Numbered from the stretch's first letter, positions 33,058 through 46,611 are shown. The stretch is DNA of 64,000 nucleotides from Acanthosepion pharaonis (GCA_903632075.3 CAHIKZ030000582.1:1387501-1451500); one strand, 5' to 3'. Notes: generated by a model not told the origin, from the sequence alone. Numbers and translations: made by a program.

Positions 33058-33115
<58 letters not shown>
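33001..33115. repeat. (GT)n, (GATA)n, (GA)n compound array
   Basis: GT 33001-33022, GATA 33057-33093, GA 33094-33115. The flank 33116-33790 is AT-rich with nothing recognised. Confidence 0.95.
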
Positions 33116-33116
<1 letters not shown>

Positions 33117-33794
33117 CGAAGCAAATAGAGGATAATTATTTTCAGCAAATTCTTTCCCATAAATAATTTTGTATTATTTGTCTTTTTCGAAAGTAAATAC
33201 CTAGGAAAATTTGCGCACATCTGCAACAATTTATGTGCACACGTGCAGATATGCATCGGTAATTTAGAAGTCTGTAGCTTAATTATAAAAAAAATAAATC
33301 ATTCATTTTACGCATCAAATATTTGGTTTTCAACTTATTATACTTCTTTGTAAATTCAATTAAAGATTCCCTCTCGAACATGACACGCGTTTATTTCTAT
33401 CTGAGATTATATTTAATGGAGATGTACTCGATTTTTCTTTAAATTATGTAATCAATATTCGATTAATATCGAGTAATGAAGAAGGAATGCTTTAAAAAGC
33501 TGAATGTTTATTAAAAATCGTCTTCAGAAAATTAAACAACCGACATATTGAAATCACCTAAAGGGTGTAGTGGTTATTTGGTTATTGATTAAATGCAAAA
33601 AAAATATTTTCGAAATTAAATTCGGTTTTTACAGTTTCTCTTCGTCTGTTTAAGAAAACAAACACTTATTTGTATGTGATTTATATAATTAAAAAAAAAA
33701 GAAATCCTTATCTTTTTTTCTCATACTAAGACAAGTCCCGAAATCCTTCCTATACCAAAAACAAAAAAAAAAAAAAAAACAACCCCAACTTCTC

Positions 33795-34935
33795 TATAGC
33801 GATGGGCGCGTTCGATTCCGCAGAAGCTTGTGACCTAGTATGCATACTATGGAAGCTCAGATATATTTTCGATAGTGAGAACACACGGGACGATGGAGTG
33901 ATCATTCTACCTAACTCCAAGCTACAAAAAAACTGATAGGTTTAGGAAACAGCTAATGAAAGTATCACGGACATAACATCGCCAATGCCAAGGTAGTCAT
34001 TTTCCCGGACACAACGTGTGGTCTATCCAGAGGAGTGTACATACATTATAATAAGAAACTCTATATCATACATTTATTAGTAAAGAATCTAACCACCCGC
34101 CGTTTATTCTTAATAACCTCCACAAATCTGTGCAGCATAGACACTCCCTAGTAAACCACATCTTTGACAAATACAAAACAAAATACGTTGTTGCATTAAA
34201 TAAAAGTAAGCATAATGTTGAACTAATGTACATCCTTAACACTAGTGCCAATACGAATAGTAGAGCTAAGAATAGTAAGAATAAGTACATCATTATTTGG
34301 TTCAATTCGCCCTTCAACAGTAAAGTCAGGACCAATATCGTTAGAATTTTTTAGGTAAATACACAAACATTTCAGTCATAAACATTTACTCAGAAAAATC
34401 TCCAACAAGAACAGCGTTAAGGATAGCTACAGCTGAGTTAAAACCTTGATCAATGTTTCACCCAACATAATAGTGTAACCCGTAACAAATGCTTAAGCAG
34501 GACTAGTAGCAATGATGATCAAAAGTGTAACTGTTGCAAAGGTGCCATCTGTCCTATGAACGGTAAAGGGGTTATCTATAAGAATAGCGCCAAGCACAAT
34601 CAAATTTCATTTTGAATTTAACGCTAGTAGTTGAAAAAAGCGTTTCTATCATGATTGTAGGACACTTAGTAACAAAAAATATGTAAACGCCATAGCACTC
34701 TCTAAGTATTAGGGGAACATCAAAACAGATGCCTACACAACTCACGTAAATTGAGAATTCATAGCCCAAACCAAGCCATTTTTCCGACAGGCAGTGTGGG
34801 GATGCACTCTATGTCTATTAGGAAAAAAAATCATTCTCAAAAATATTGGCGATGTAGGTCTACGTATTAAACGGAACGAGCTAATGGTAGCCTGTAGGTA
34901 CAGAAAATCGTTTCTTTTAAAATACTGGAAGCCGG
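33795..34935 (+). mobile_element. PLE relic (RDD-type), RT to C-terminus
   Basis: Plus-strand frames in order: AMGAFDSAEACDLVCILWKL (RT core region) and TRDDGV, the RDD catalytic box; a deletion; HRHSLVNHIFDKYKTKY and NKYIIIWFNSPFNSKVRTNI, the thumb/linker region; CNCCKGAICPMNGKGVIY, the cysteine motif; KRFYHDCRTLSNKKYVNAIA followed by LSKY, the second half of GIY-YIG; LCLLGKKIILKNIGDVGLRI and ELMVACRYRKSFLLKYW, the C-terminal Cys/His tail. It covers most of the expected order. Stops and frameshifts are frequent. It belongs to the same general lineage as 12703-13810. Confidence 0.75.
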
Positions 34936-35247
34936 ATTAAATTAATCTTTTATATATATATTTTTTTATTTTATTAAGCTTTTGGTTCCATACACACTTA
35001 TCTCTCTTTAATACAGCGAGCCTTACCGTATCATAAATAGACCAGCGTTTCCAGTATTAATTTTAAATTTTAAATTCTATTATTTATTTCTTTTTTTTTT
35101 AAATGAACATTATCTACAATTCATTTCCTGCATCATATGTCCTATTTTATTTTATTATATTTTTCGTCTATGAAACAGCGTTCTTCCCAAGTGACATCTG
35201 TATATTTTTATAGAAACATAAGATATACTTTGTGACCGATGAGCTGG

Positions 35248-35248
<1 letters not shown>
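34936..35248. other. AT-rich, nothing recognised
   Basis: Probably 3' flank of the PLE; poly-T and AT runs only. Confidence 0.45.

Positions 35249-35306
<58 letters not shown>
35249..35306. repeat. (TA)n left of palindromic element
   Basis: About 29 TA units. Confidence 0.95.
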
Positions 35307-35314
<8 letters not shown>

Positions 35315-35317
35315 GTC

Positions 35318-35620
35318 CGACAATTTATTTATTAAAGACATTTTTTATGTTTAACGTTGTTTTTTTTTTTTTTTTTATAGATACAAGTATTTAAGTAAAT
35401 GCTCTGTTTATGATAAACAGTATTAAATAACATTTACCGACCTCCGAGAGAAATTTTCATAGAAAATATTCGTCCTTTGTATTCGTATAGAATGCAGGTT
35501 CGAATCCTGTCAAAGGACGAATATTTTCTATGAAAAATTTTCAAGGCTGGTAAAATGTAATACTGTTTATCATAAACAGAATCTAAAAAAAAACAACGTT
35601 AAACATAAAAAATGTCTTTA

Positions 35621-35634
<14 letters not shown>
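35318..35634. mobile_element. Palindromic foldback element with tRNA-like centre
   Basis: Outer arms: TTATTAAAGACATTTTTTAT and GTTTAACGTTGTTTTTTT on the left, inverse complement on the right (35585-35625). Next inward, CTGTTTATGATAAACAG (itself a palindrome) occurs on both sides. Innermost, TTTTCATAGAAAATATTCGT faces its complement. The centre (35470-35520) has CCTTTG and CAAAGG arms around GCAGGTTCGAATCCTGT. TA arrays flank both sides. No ORF. The family has a shortened relative at 46612-46735. Confidence 0.75.
35468..35522 (+). ncRNA. tRNA-like structure with perfect box B, no anticodon arm
   Basis: TCGTCCTTTG pairs with CAAAGGACGA as an acceptor-like stem. GCAGGTTCGAATCCTGT forms a T-arm that contains the polymerase III box B consensus GGTTCGAATCC. 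Only a small ATTC-GTATA-GAAT hairpin stands where D- and anticodon arms should be. It cannot be a decoding tRNA. It may be a tRNA-derived or armless tRNA-like fold captured inside a foldback element. Confidence 0.45.

Positions 35635-35666
<32 letters not shown>
35624..35666. repeat. (TA)n right of palindromic element
   Basis: About 21 TA units immediately after the right arm. Confidence 0.95.
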
Positions 35667-35669
<3 letters not shown>

Positions 35670-36642
35670 TGAAAGTAGTTGAGTGTATTTGTACACCATT
35701 TTTCCTTCTTAAAGTTTGTTTAAAGACAAACAAATAACTGTTGTTAAACATATTGTTATTTTTTTCTACGATTCGAAATATCTCCCTGGCTTCCAGCACT
35801 TGCTTAACCTGCGTTAGTCACATGCAGTATTTTGTTACCCGCAAATTTTCAAAGTAGTTGTAATTCGTAGTTGTCAGTTTGTTTCATTTCCTCGTTCCTG
35901 TTTCTGTCCTGACACAGTGATGGTGGCGTGTAGCATGCGGATGGCGAAATTGCAGCTCAGTTGTCATTGAAGGTAGAGGCCAGAGGACTATCCATTTTCG
36001 GAAATCCTAGGTAATTAACACAGGGTTAAATACAAATACTCCGATTTAGCTGTTTCTGATTTTATAAGCCATTATTAAAGAGATTTTGTTTTTGTATTAT
36101 TCAAGTTTCATCATTTTAAAATATCGCTATTTGTGACTTTTCTTGAAAGTTCATGTTGCCATTTTTATTATTGGTACATATTAATCTCTGTTTCCCCTGG
36201 GAAATATTTTAAATTGAATGGCAAGTAAGGGACCCGGATACAAAAGATCTCAAATGTTCTGACATTCATTCACTAATTATCATCCTGTGGTATCGTTGTC
36301 TCACGGTGCTAGGCCACTTGCACGCATTGACAACTCCAGAATTCCCATATACAGTATGGGAAACTGAGGGAAAGCATAAAGTTGGACAACCCAAGGTTAA
36401 TTTCTAAGGCCAGTTTAAAACGAACATGATGGAATTTTCTATGAAGATGCGAACTGGGGCGGAGAGCTTCTATATTCGCAGAAGCAAAGGTGAGTATTGA
36501 TTCCAACACGCGCTAGAGATTAGACAAAGACGCAAATGACCCACAGTATTATACTACTGTAGTCGTTGCCAAAAACTGTGGCAATCATGCATTGGCGACG
36601 CTGTGTTTTAAGCCATAAAGGCTTCTTTCCCGCACCAGACCG
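35667..36642. other. Nothing recognised
   Basis: A less AT-biased stretch (35900-36500) with frames below 70 aa and no motif. Confidence 0.45.
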
Positions 36643-36742
<100 letters not shown>

Positions 36743-37477
36743 AATATATAAAGCCTTTTCTAAATTTGAGAACATTTTATATCTAGTGTTTCTAAATATG
36801 ACAATAACGTGTTAAAATATATTAAACAATTATATATTAAATACTTTCTAAAAGCACTATTATATAACCTTTGACCCTATGCTTGATGGATAAATGTGGT
36901 TTGGGATGGGCTGGTGGATTTACATATTATTAACACTTGTTTGTTTTTTAATGTCGAAACCCGTCTTTTATTTCCTTTAACCTATCATCGAGGGTTTACA
37001 CTTGATTATATTGCCAAAATTAATCATGTTTATACCTGAGTCAAAAGGTAATATGTAATGTTTATACTTGAGTTTGCAATACTTCAACAGGATGAAGGCG
37101 TCTGTTGAGAGATATCAATCAGAATTTGATGGAGTTGGTGTATTACGATCTCTGCAGACAGGGCGTTATCCAAATTGATGCCATAGGATTGTTGGCAATG
37201 AAAGTAAAATAGTCCACTGGTTGAAAAGTATGATTGTTCTAAGTAGAATAAACACTCTAATTTGAGGAAGATATATGGCAGTTTAACTGTCAGTAGCAAA
37301 AGATAAAATGTTGGTGCTATTTGCCATGAGGGTTCTTCAGATATTATCATGGAATATAAGAAGAAGAAGAAGAAAAAACACCAGCAAACTAATTGAAAAA
37401 CTATTTTGATCTTTGTAGAAATGATCGAAATTCCTAACTTGGATTTTCGTAAAGGACTGCAATTCTTAACACACTCA

Positions 37478-37514
37478 CACAGACACACACACACACACCC
37501 AAATACTCACTCAC

Positions 37515-37570
<56 letters not shown>
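37478..37570. repeat. (CA)n, (CATA)n, (TA)n
   Basis: CA 37480-37500, TACA/CATA 37511-37527, TA to 37570. Confidence 0.9.
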
Positions 37571-37574
<4 letters not shown>

Positions 37575-37678
37575 GCATATTGGTATGTATGCAAGTAAGT
37601 ATGTACAATTTCAGTTATAACTAAAATATATATCTGCAAAAGGATAATATGAATAAAGAGAAAAAGAAAACTTATCTT

Positions 37679-37717
37679 AGCCAATGCGTTTCGTCCTCTG
37701 ATGGACTTTATCTAGGC
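37679..37717 (-). ncRNA. Hammerhead-like motif, damaged box
   Basis: Minus strand: GCCTAGATAAAGTCC, loop ATCAGA, GGACGAAACGCAT, TGGC. Stem II (GTCC/GGAC) and GAAA are perfect, and GCC/GGC could form stem I. The CUGAUGA box has an inserted A and a G-to-A change. ACGCAT is one base from the palindrome ACGCGT. Probably inactive. The rest of 37718-38032 is unassigned. Confidence 0.5.
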
Positions 37718-38028
37718 AAATAAAAAGCAATTTTCGAGTGTGCCGTTCTTACCGCTCGCAGAATAACAACCTCCATTAAGCCTCTTCCTTAAGTGGAATT
37801 TGGGCGTTGTATAATGTATATATCCAGGAATATTGGTCCAGAAAATCTATTTTCAATTCTTTCAGTTAATTTTTTAAAAGAATTTAACTTTCAATTCAAG
37901 CATCTTGTCTTTGATATTCCACAATCACAGTCGAAGTTACTATATATTTAAAATGTCATGTAGATTGTTATGAGACCGTAACATAACTACAATATGGACT
38001 CTTCAGGACTATATAAAGTATGCGATAT

Positions 38029-38032
<4 letters not shown>

Positions 38033-38110
<78 letters not shown>
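38033..38110. repeat. Long (TA)n
   Basis: 39 uninterrupted TA units. Confidence 0.95.
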
Positions 38111-38115
<5 letters not shown>

Positions 38116-39159
38116 AACCATTTTGTTTAATATATCTGTCTTGCCTCTAATCCGTGTTTTCCTTCCGTGGTCCCGACTTTGGGCCCACATCATACATGCC
38201 TATGTTTTAGTTAGAATGGAAAATGTTAAATTTTGTTGCCATTTTTTACAAGTTTATATGTATGTCATCTGTCGTAAATTGTAAACTGAGGGTTTAAAAA
38301 TTTTGCTTTTAACATTGTAAATGCTTCACAACATTTAGCTCGCAAATTATCAGGGATAACGTTATTTCCAATAGTTGAATATTTTGCTGAATATGTTGCT
38401 ATAACCAGAGATATTTTCACGAGAAAAATACAGAGAAAATGAAAGTTAATGCAAAACAGAAAGCAAGTTTAGAAGATTCAAAGTTCAACATTTTTACTGA
38501 GCTGAAACTCGACAACTATTTCGTTTAATAATGCAATTTTTAAAGTTAGTTTTCATTTAAAACCTGGAGATCAAGATCAAATAAACGATTCTGATTAATG
38601 TGAGACAAACTCACTCGTTCCATTATGTGAGACAACATCTAAAAGTAAACAAAAATGGTTGCGTTCTTTGCCTGGAAGGTTTGTTGTAGTTCTAATGGAC
38701 AAGTCCTACTTATTATTTTGTTACTGGCGAATTTTCTTTTGAAGAGAAAAAAATCGATAAATTTTCTCGAAAGTATTACTGGAGATACAAGAGACAAAAG
38801 CATCGACTTCAAATTGACTATTGCGAACAAGATATGAGAAATTAACTTATATTTGAAATGACATCCGGAAAGCAATTTGTAGACGTTAATTGGACAAATG
38901 ACAATAACCAACTAACTAAACTATGCTGCTAATATAAATTTATTTTTCATTTGTATGTCTTCTATGTATGACGTGTTAAACCAGTGCGGCAACCATTGTA
39001 TTATCAAAAAAGGCCACGTTTAATATAATGAGAGAAAATGAAGAGAAACTAAATATGAATTTTAGACTATGAAAATGAATACTGAAGGCCGACACCCATT
39101 TAACAATATTTAACTTTACATACATACATGTGATAGAATAAAGAACAAGTAGGAAACAG
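38111..39159. other. 1 kb without recognisable features
   Basis: Frames of 60-96 aa on both strands lack motifs and overlap one another. Confidence 0.45.
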
Positions 39160-39202
39160 ATCTCAATCTAATATGTTTCAACTTAATAAAACTTCGTCAG
39201 GA
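39160..39202 (-). ncRNA. Weak hammerhead-like motif
   Basis: Minus strand: CCTGACGAAGTTTTATTAAG then TTGAAACATAT. CUGACGA and GAAAC boxes are present in the right order, but stem II barely pairs. Low confidence. Confidence 0.25.
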
Positions 39203-39471
39203 ATCAGAATAGAAAAGATTAAAATAAATATGATAAAAAGGAAAGAGACGCAGATTAATGGTATATTGTGTTGGTTAGATACGTGTCATGTGCAGTGAAG
39301 TAACAAATACTATTCAAATATATGTGAGAAAGAGATATTTACTTAACAAATGAAACACTTCATACAAATAACAGTGTATAATTTTTTCCCTAAAAATTAG
39401 AAATCTGAATAATACCATGAACGTCGGAAAGCCATTCATCGAAACTCTAACCATACAGGGTATCTCTTCAT

Positions 39472-39475
<4 letters not shown>

Positions 39476-39530
<55 letters not shown>
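39476..39530. repeat. (TA)n(TG)n
   Basis: TA 39476-39510, TG 39510-39530. Flanking 39531-39976 shows no recognisable feature. Confidence 0.95.
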
Positions 39531-39531
<1 letters not shown>

Positions 39532-39976
39532 ACACAACAAAATGCCAAATTACCTCATATGGGGATGATTCTATTTCAACCGAGGAAAACTTCGTCTGTC
39601 TTGTTAAACCCCGGTGTATAGACTGATTTCGTGTCGGAATTAGAAATGTAACTGTGATATATGTCGAAAAATTAATACAGAATATAACAATTTCAATGTT
39701 TCAGTCAGACGAAATGTACGAGGAAGTGTTTGGGGAGCGCAGAAGGTATAGCTTTAAAGGGAAATGGTTTTAAAAGACTGAACCAGGATATTAAACTTAT
39801 GGCATTAAATTGGGGTTATATGAATAATGAAATGTTAATTTGAAATTAAAAGAGGACAAAAAGGGAGTTTTAATAAATAAAAAATATATAGATAAGGTTA
39901 GAATTAAAAATAAAATTTCCCACGTAAATAGGTAAAATATACTTAAAAATAAGATATATTTCATAAATTAAAAATA

Positions 39977-40026
<50 letters not shown>
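39977..40026. repeat. (TA)n(TG)n
   Basis: TA 39977-39998, TG 39999-40026, next to the hammerhead-like motif at 40060. Confidence 0.95.
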
Positions 40027-40029
<3 letters not shown>

Positions 40030-40059
40030 AATAAAAGACAGACCACGTTAAGATTCCAT

Positions 40060-40112
40060 GTAATAAGCTATTTCACCATAACCCCTTTAACAGGGTTCTA
40101 GATCATCAGACT
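40060..40112 (-). ncRNA. Hammerhead-like motif with long stem II
   Basis: Minus strand: GTCTGATGATCTAGAACCC, loop, GGGGTTATGGTGAAATAGC. The CUGAUGA box and GAAA are intact. AACCC pairs with GGGTT. Stem III would be ATAGC with following TTATT. Spacing of stem II to GAAA has extra unpaired bases. It may belong to a short retrozyme-like repeat. Confidence 0.45.
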
Positions 40113-40404
40113 TTACTTCCAAAAGCTGAAATGAAAAATGAAAAGAAATTCACACGTTTTTTACGGACCTCATGAAGTATACGCAAAGTTAACGAAGTGA
40201 GGAAGTGAGGTGGGAGAGAAGATATGAATGTGTCATATGTATCATTTCAATTTCCTATTTTTAACCCCAGTGTGTCGGCCGGATGTTTCTCAAATTTAAG
40301 CGTCTAAGAATTTGAATGAAACTTGTCGTGTAATTTATTGGGGTTGTTGTAACGTCTTCCTTTAATGTAGTTCTTATCGCTCACCCCTTAACCACCTTTA
40401 TCTA

Positions 40405-40482
40405 GAGACGAGACGCGTTAAATTTGAGCTGCTCTGAATTTTACATTGAGCTCTGGATATCATCCTCCTCAGGTCTACCCAT
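40405..40482 (-). ncRNA. Possible decayed hammerhead-like segment
   Basis: Minus strand has CCTGAGGAGGATGATATCC, GAGCTC, then GAGCAGCTC and TTTAACGCGTCTCG. The ACGCGT palindrome and a CUGA-GGA box recall the other motifs, but GAAA is missing. Confidence 0.2.
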
Positions 40483-40506
40483 ACGGAATAACTAAATTTG
40501 CATAAA

Positions 40507-40889
<383 letters not shown>

Positions 40890-40904
40890 CAAATATATTA
40901 TATA

Positions 40905-41400
40905 AATTATTGACAAGGATAACAATTTAAGCTTTTTATTCCTTTATTTCGTGTTTGTATAAGTGTTGACTTTTCTGGACAAAACTGTGTAAAAACACTG
41001 TTGGAATGTTCAATATATTTTATCCATTGTCAAGGATTTTTATTTTTTTGAATGTGTAAACTTTTTCTATATGTATCTACAGTGGTAGAATATGTATTTT
41101 ATTTTCCGAACCACGGCTGCACATTGTGTCCGTGTTCAGAGTATTGTTTTCGTATTTTTTTATTTCAATTCTTCCATTTTATTTTTATGTTTTTTTGCAC
41201 AGAGTGCTGACAGTGTTTGTGGAACATCTATAACTCTACACAGACATAGAAAACATAATCAACATATTCGCTTAAAAAATGTCGGTGAAAATTCTTGATA
41301 ATGGCCTACAACTTAGCCAAAAGCGCTTACATATGTAGGTATTCTGACAAGAAAAGAAAAACCCTTGTATGAATACAAGAAAAACTGTTTAAACTAAACT
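40905..41400 (-). mobile_element. PLE 3' remnant with inverted terminal segments
   Basis: 40915-41060 matches a PLE terminal segment in minus orientation (TTATTCCTTTATTTCGTGT, GACTTTTCTGGACAAA, ATTGTCAAGGATTTTTA; compare 6500-6640). 41090-41280 corresponds to the nuclease C-terminus (CCGAACCACGGCTGCACATT against 6712). 41291-41400 repeats the terminal segment in plus orientation. This is the same inverted arrangement as 14560-14960. Bounded by TA arrays on both sides. Confidence 0.55.
41291..41331 (+). ncRNA. Hammerhead-like motif in PLE terminal segment
   Basis: TTCTTGATAATGGC, loop, TTAGCCAAAAGCGCTTAC. Equivalent to 6594-6636 with GAAA changed to AAAA. AGCGCT palindrome retained. Confidence 0.35.
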
Positions 41401-41428
41401 GTCTTAATCGAAGTACCTTGTCAGTCGA

Positions 41429-41431
<3 letters not shown>

Positions 41432-41520
<89 letters not shown>
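41432..41520. repeat. Two (TA)n blocks
   Basis: TA 41432-41461 and 41467-41520, separated by ATG. Confidence 0.95.
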
Positions 41521-41524
<4 letters not shown>

Positions 41525-41719
41525 GTTAATGGTCAGATTGAATTGGACCAGGAAACAGTAGTATTAAAAAGTGCTCAATATACATGTAAAAAGCTAATAT
41601 TAACATGTGGAGGTTTTAAGTATAAGAAATTAGGAGATGAGCCGATTTAGCTACATAACATTGAGCCTTTCGGTATCTTAAGGTGAACTTAAATTTATGA
41701 ACGTTATATCTTTTAAAGG

Positions 41720-41784
<65 letters not shown>

Positions 41785-41839
41785 CATTTAATGGAACAGT
41801 GATATATATATTTATGTATGTATGCATTTAATGGAACAT

Positions 41840-41884
<45 letters not shown>

Positions 41885-41897
41885 CATTTAATGGAAC

Positions 41898-41957
<60 letters not shown>
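41720..41957 (+). repeat. Composite repeat: GCATTTAATGGAAC plus (TA)n, three copies
   Basis: GCATTTAATGGAAC at 41784, 41824 and 41884, each preceded by TG/TATG and followed by a TA array of different length. A degenerate ATGGAGCATTT follows the last array. Confidence 0.9.
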
Positions 41958-41959
<2 letters not shown>

Positions 41960-42617
41960 GGAGCATTTCCAAGAAAATATAATTAGCAGGATTATTATCT
42001 AGATTTGAACAAGAAAGGGTCAGTTCCACATACATGGTGTGTGGCAACCTTGTTCGCTCATGTTGGAATGAAACAATCTTAATTAATACCTATAAAACTT
42101 ATCTGAGGAGTATTGATATAAATGTTATCATCATATCAGCGTAGTAATTAGTTGCCGAAATGCAGTGTATGGCATATCGGCGTGAAACATTTCTTTGTGC
42201 TTTTAAATGGTATTTTATTTATTATTTGCGAATTTTTTGCACATACACCTGTATGTGTGTGTGTTTGTGTGTGAAAAAAGAGTGTGTGTGTGTGTACTTA
42301 TTTAACAGTAAACAAGAAGAAATATTTAAAATTATAAAGGTTGTAGTAGTAATGCGTGTCGTATAATATAGTTATTTCCGTCCGAGTGAACGATGTCGAT
42401 TACTCGCTATAATTGCCGAAATTACTTTTCGGTAAAAAACGAATTAATTTTTTCGTAAATTTTTATTTGAAGAAATGAAATAATTATTTCCAAATAAGGT
42501 ACATGTGACATAAACGAGGTTTGACATTTGACATTTCCTTATTGGTTATGACCATTTTTAATTAATTACCACGTAATGTTTTCAAATATTTGAATGGATA
42601 AAAATTAACAATTCTTG
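41958..42617. other. AT-rich, no gene; (TG)n runs
   Basis: TG-rich runs at 42253-42296. Nothing else recognised. Confidence 0.45.
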
Positions 42618-42760
42618 TAAACAGGGTGTATCCAAAACACGCCAAAACAAGGAAAAACGTTCGTATAAACATATGTCCGCAATTATTTCGTGTTATTTAT
42701 AGTAACGTTTTAAGTGATAAAATGTATTAAAAATAAATCAATGAATTCTTTAAATATATA
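42618..42760 (+). mobile_element. Mariner-like terminal fragment
   Basis: Starts ACAGGGTGTATCCAAAACAC and contains ATAAACATATGTCCGC, as does the terminal region at 15870-15962. Probably a short end of the same DUF4817-type element family. No transposase follows. Confidence 0.45.
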
Positions 42761-42792
42761 TGAAAAATGGAAAACCGTTTATTTGAAATAAG

Positions 42793-42829
42793 ATTACGCG
42801 TTTTGCCCTTACTGGTCTTCGTCAGGTCC
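42793..42829 (-). ncRNA. Hammerhead-like motif with ACGCGT stem III
   Basis: Minus strand: ACCTGACGAAGACC, loop AGTAA, GGGCAAAACGCGTAAT. Box CUGACGA, a four-base stem II with one mismatch, AAAA in place of GAAA, and a perfect ACGCGT palindrome. Decayed. Confidence 0.4.
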
Positions 42830-43035
42830 CAAAAAGAAATAAAGAAATATACGTGTGTGTATTTGCATGCATGCCTAAATTGTAAAAGTTTGGTACTTTG
42901 CACACTAAGCTGGTGTTACTCGCGATGAATGGAAATGAAACTTTGTGACCTTTCTAAAAAACCGTTTTTATTCGGTATCTTTTCTGCTCTTGTTGAAATT
43001 TATTTATATAGATTTTCTGCAATTAATTTAAGGTA

Positions 43036-43037
<2 letters not shown>

Positions 43038-43083
<46 letters not shown>
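43038..43083. repeat. (TA)n
   Basis: About 23 TA units. Confidence 0.95.
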
Positions 43084-43086
<3 letters not shown>

Positions 43087-43308
43087 TAGCTATACTCGTC
43101 TCGAAAAACCTTCGAATTTTGGATTTGCCAATAATCACATCAATCTCGAAGATAAAAAAAGTTTGTAAAAAAAAGAAAGAGTTAGAACATGAAAGTTTGT
43201 CGAAGAAAATCGCACAGATGCAGGTTTAAAGCCCCAAGAAAAAAAACCTGACACGAGTAAACAACTAACTAAAAAGAGCTCAATACAATCGTAGAGCAGA
43301 CCTAGATA

Positions 43309-43378
43309 AACCTAGTGAGTCAGACAAACCTACCCAGCTTTGTCTGGCTCACCAGGGTTGTCTGGCTCACTAGTTTGT
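43309..43378. repeat. Inverted and direct copies of TGTCTGGCTCAC
   Basis: GTCTGGCTCAC occurs at about 43342 and 43360 in direct orientation and GTGAGTCAGAC at about 43315 inverted. The outer AAACCTAGTGAG and CTCACTAGTTT pair, giving a hairpin of about 23 bp. Confidence 0.65.
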
Positions 43379-43390
43379 TTTATTTATCTA

Positions 43391-43436
<46 letters not shown>
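43391..43436. repeat. (TATC)(TA)n
   Basis: Short TATC run, then TA to 43436. Flank 43437-43855 has nothing recognisable. Confidence 0.95.
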
Positions 43437-43442
<6 letters not shown>

Positions 43443-43855
43443 TAATATTTATATTGATGCATAATCCAAGAATAGCATTTTCTGTGTGTTCTAACGTCTT
43501 GTTTCAATTTCGTAACAAATATTAAATGATTAAATAGCAAATATAATTAACATTTTCTCATCTCCTCTAAATATCTAACAATAAATTACTAAGTTTTATA
43601 ATAATCTAAACTCTAATATAACATTATGTTCTTTAAATAGATATGCTATCTAAATTTCCGTTTTCATGTCTACTTAAATTATCTGCAGTTTTCATGGAAT
43701 TCATCTTTAATTGCAAAACCTCCTATGTGTTTTTCCATAAAGGAGTTTTTTTTTTAAATCATTTTACCTCGAGCAAGACAATAAAAGCACTATGACGCAT
43801 GAGGTTCGTGAGTGTTAGCCAATATGAAAAAAAAAACTATTATTATAGAGAGACG

Positions 43856-44115
43856 GCAATAACAGAACAAGGTTTAAGAAGACAGAATATAACAATTGAC
43901 ATTGCATTTAAATTTTTGAAGATCAAAGTTGACAAGGGAGAAAGAAGCCGGAAGACAGTTCCACAAGCTTGAAGTGCGATAGAAGAAACGGTTATCATAT
44001 AACGTACGGTTACATCTAGCAATTTCAACTTTAAAATAATGAGACCTTGCCGCCAATCCAGTACAGAGCTTAAATAAATGTTGAGGGCTTCTCCCCTTTT
44101 TACACAAATGGACTC
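43856..44115 (-). mobile_element. LINE-A 3' end fragment, copy 2
   Basis: Two overlapping minus frames (43843-44130, 43874-44107) cover the RT C-terminus: RSPQHLFKLCTGLAARSHYF, CNRTLYDNRFFYRTSSLWNC, LPASFSLVNFDLQKFKCNV. The order fits the end of CR1/Jockey-like proteins. It is closely similar in DNA to 19070-19270. Truncated at both ends. Confidence 0.7.
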
Positions 44116-44327
44116 ACCCAGTATATACATATACTACGGCAAAGTGAAGACCCGAGATCAAGACCGAAGAGTCGAGCCCAGAGTGACAGAGTAAAATGTT
44201 TTCGGTAACCGGAAGAGTGAGGGTGAGGATAACAGCGTTGTAGGAGTCCCAGTGAGCAAACACGTAGACTCAGTAAGAAGTCATACAGCGATACTTCAAT
44301 ATATATATATACTTCAATACTAAAAGA

Positions 44328-44330
<3 letters not shown>

Positions 44331-44374
<44 letters not shown>
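44331..44374. repeat. (TA)n
   Basis: About 22 TA units. Confidence 0.95.
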
Positions 44375-45858
<1,484 letters not shown>

Positions 45859-46137
45859 ACGATGAAAAAGATAGTATTAAAGCAAAAATATATTGACAGT
45901 CAATGGATACTGACAGAAAAGACCTTTAAAGCAAGCCGTCTTTTCAATTATGTGCACAATATGGAAGATATATCTAGAATAGTATGCAATAGTATTAAAG
46001 TACATGTTTCTAACTTAGCTGTTTGAAGTTTCCTTCAGCATCCCGATTACATAGTTTCATAGGCTGGTATGGCCGTGCATTCTTTGGGGGATATCATACC
46101 TCCTGAAAATAAGCTAAGTAACACAATTCTATTAATA

Positions 46138-46184
46138 CACACACACACACACACACACATACATACATACATATACATACATAA

Positions 46185-46238
<54 letters not shown>
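46138..46238. repeat. (CA)n(CATA)n(TA)n
   Basis: CA 46138-46160, CATA 46160-46190, TA 46190-46238. Flanks 45856-46137 and 46239-46611 show no gene. Confidence 0.95.
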
Positions 46239-46242
<4 letters not shown>

Positions 46243-46611
46243 CAATTCGAACCAAGCAAGGCGATAATGTCATCCAAGACGCTAAGGAATGTAAAAGAGA
46301 ATGAAAACCCTTTATAAAAACCTGAAGCTCAATCCTAAACGAAAACAAATATAGAAACCTCTGCTCTTGTCCAAAAGATCGTGGTAATCTACTCCTACTG
46401 AGGAAAAGAAAGAAAAAAAGAAAGAAACTTTCATTGTCGGCGACGGTAGAATTAAAGAGTTGTATTAGACTTTAGAAGGTATCGGGTACACAATCTTAAA
46501 CAAGGAAAAATAGATAATCATTTCCTCCTTTTCAAGATGCAGCGCAGGAGTGTGAACCAGACGATAGGCCATCCCAATATATATATGACAATTATTTTAA
46601 TATATTTTCTA

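Noticed and set aside
33805..33825. GTTCGATTCC, resembling a tRNA box B
   Set aside because: It encodes the AFDSAE stretch of a PLE reverse transcriptase, and there is no tRNA fold around it.
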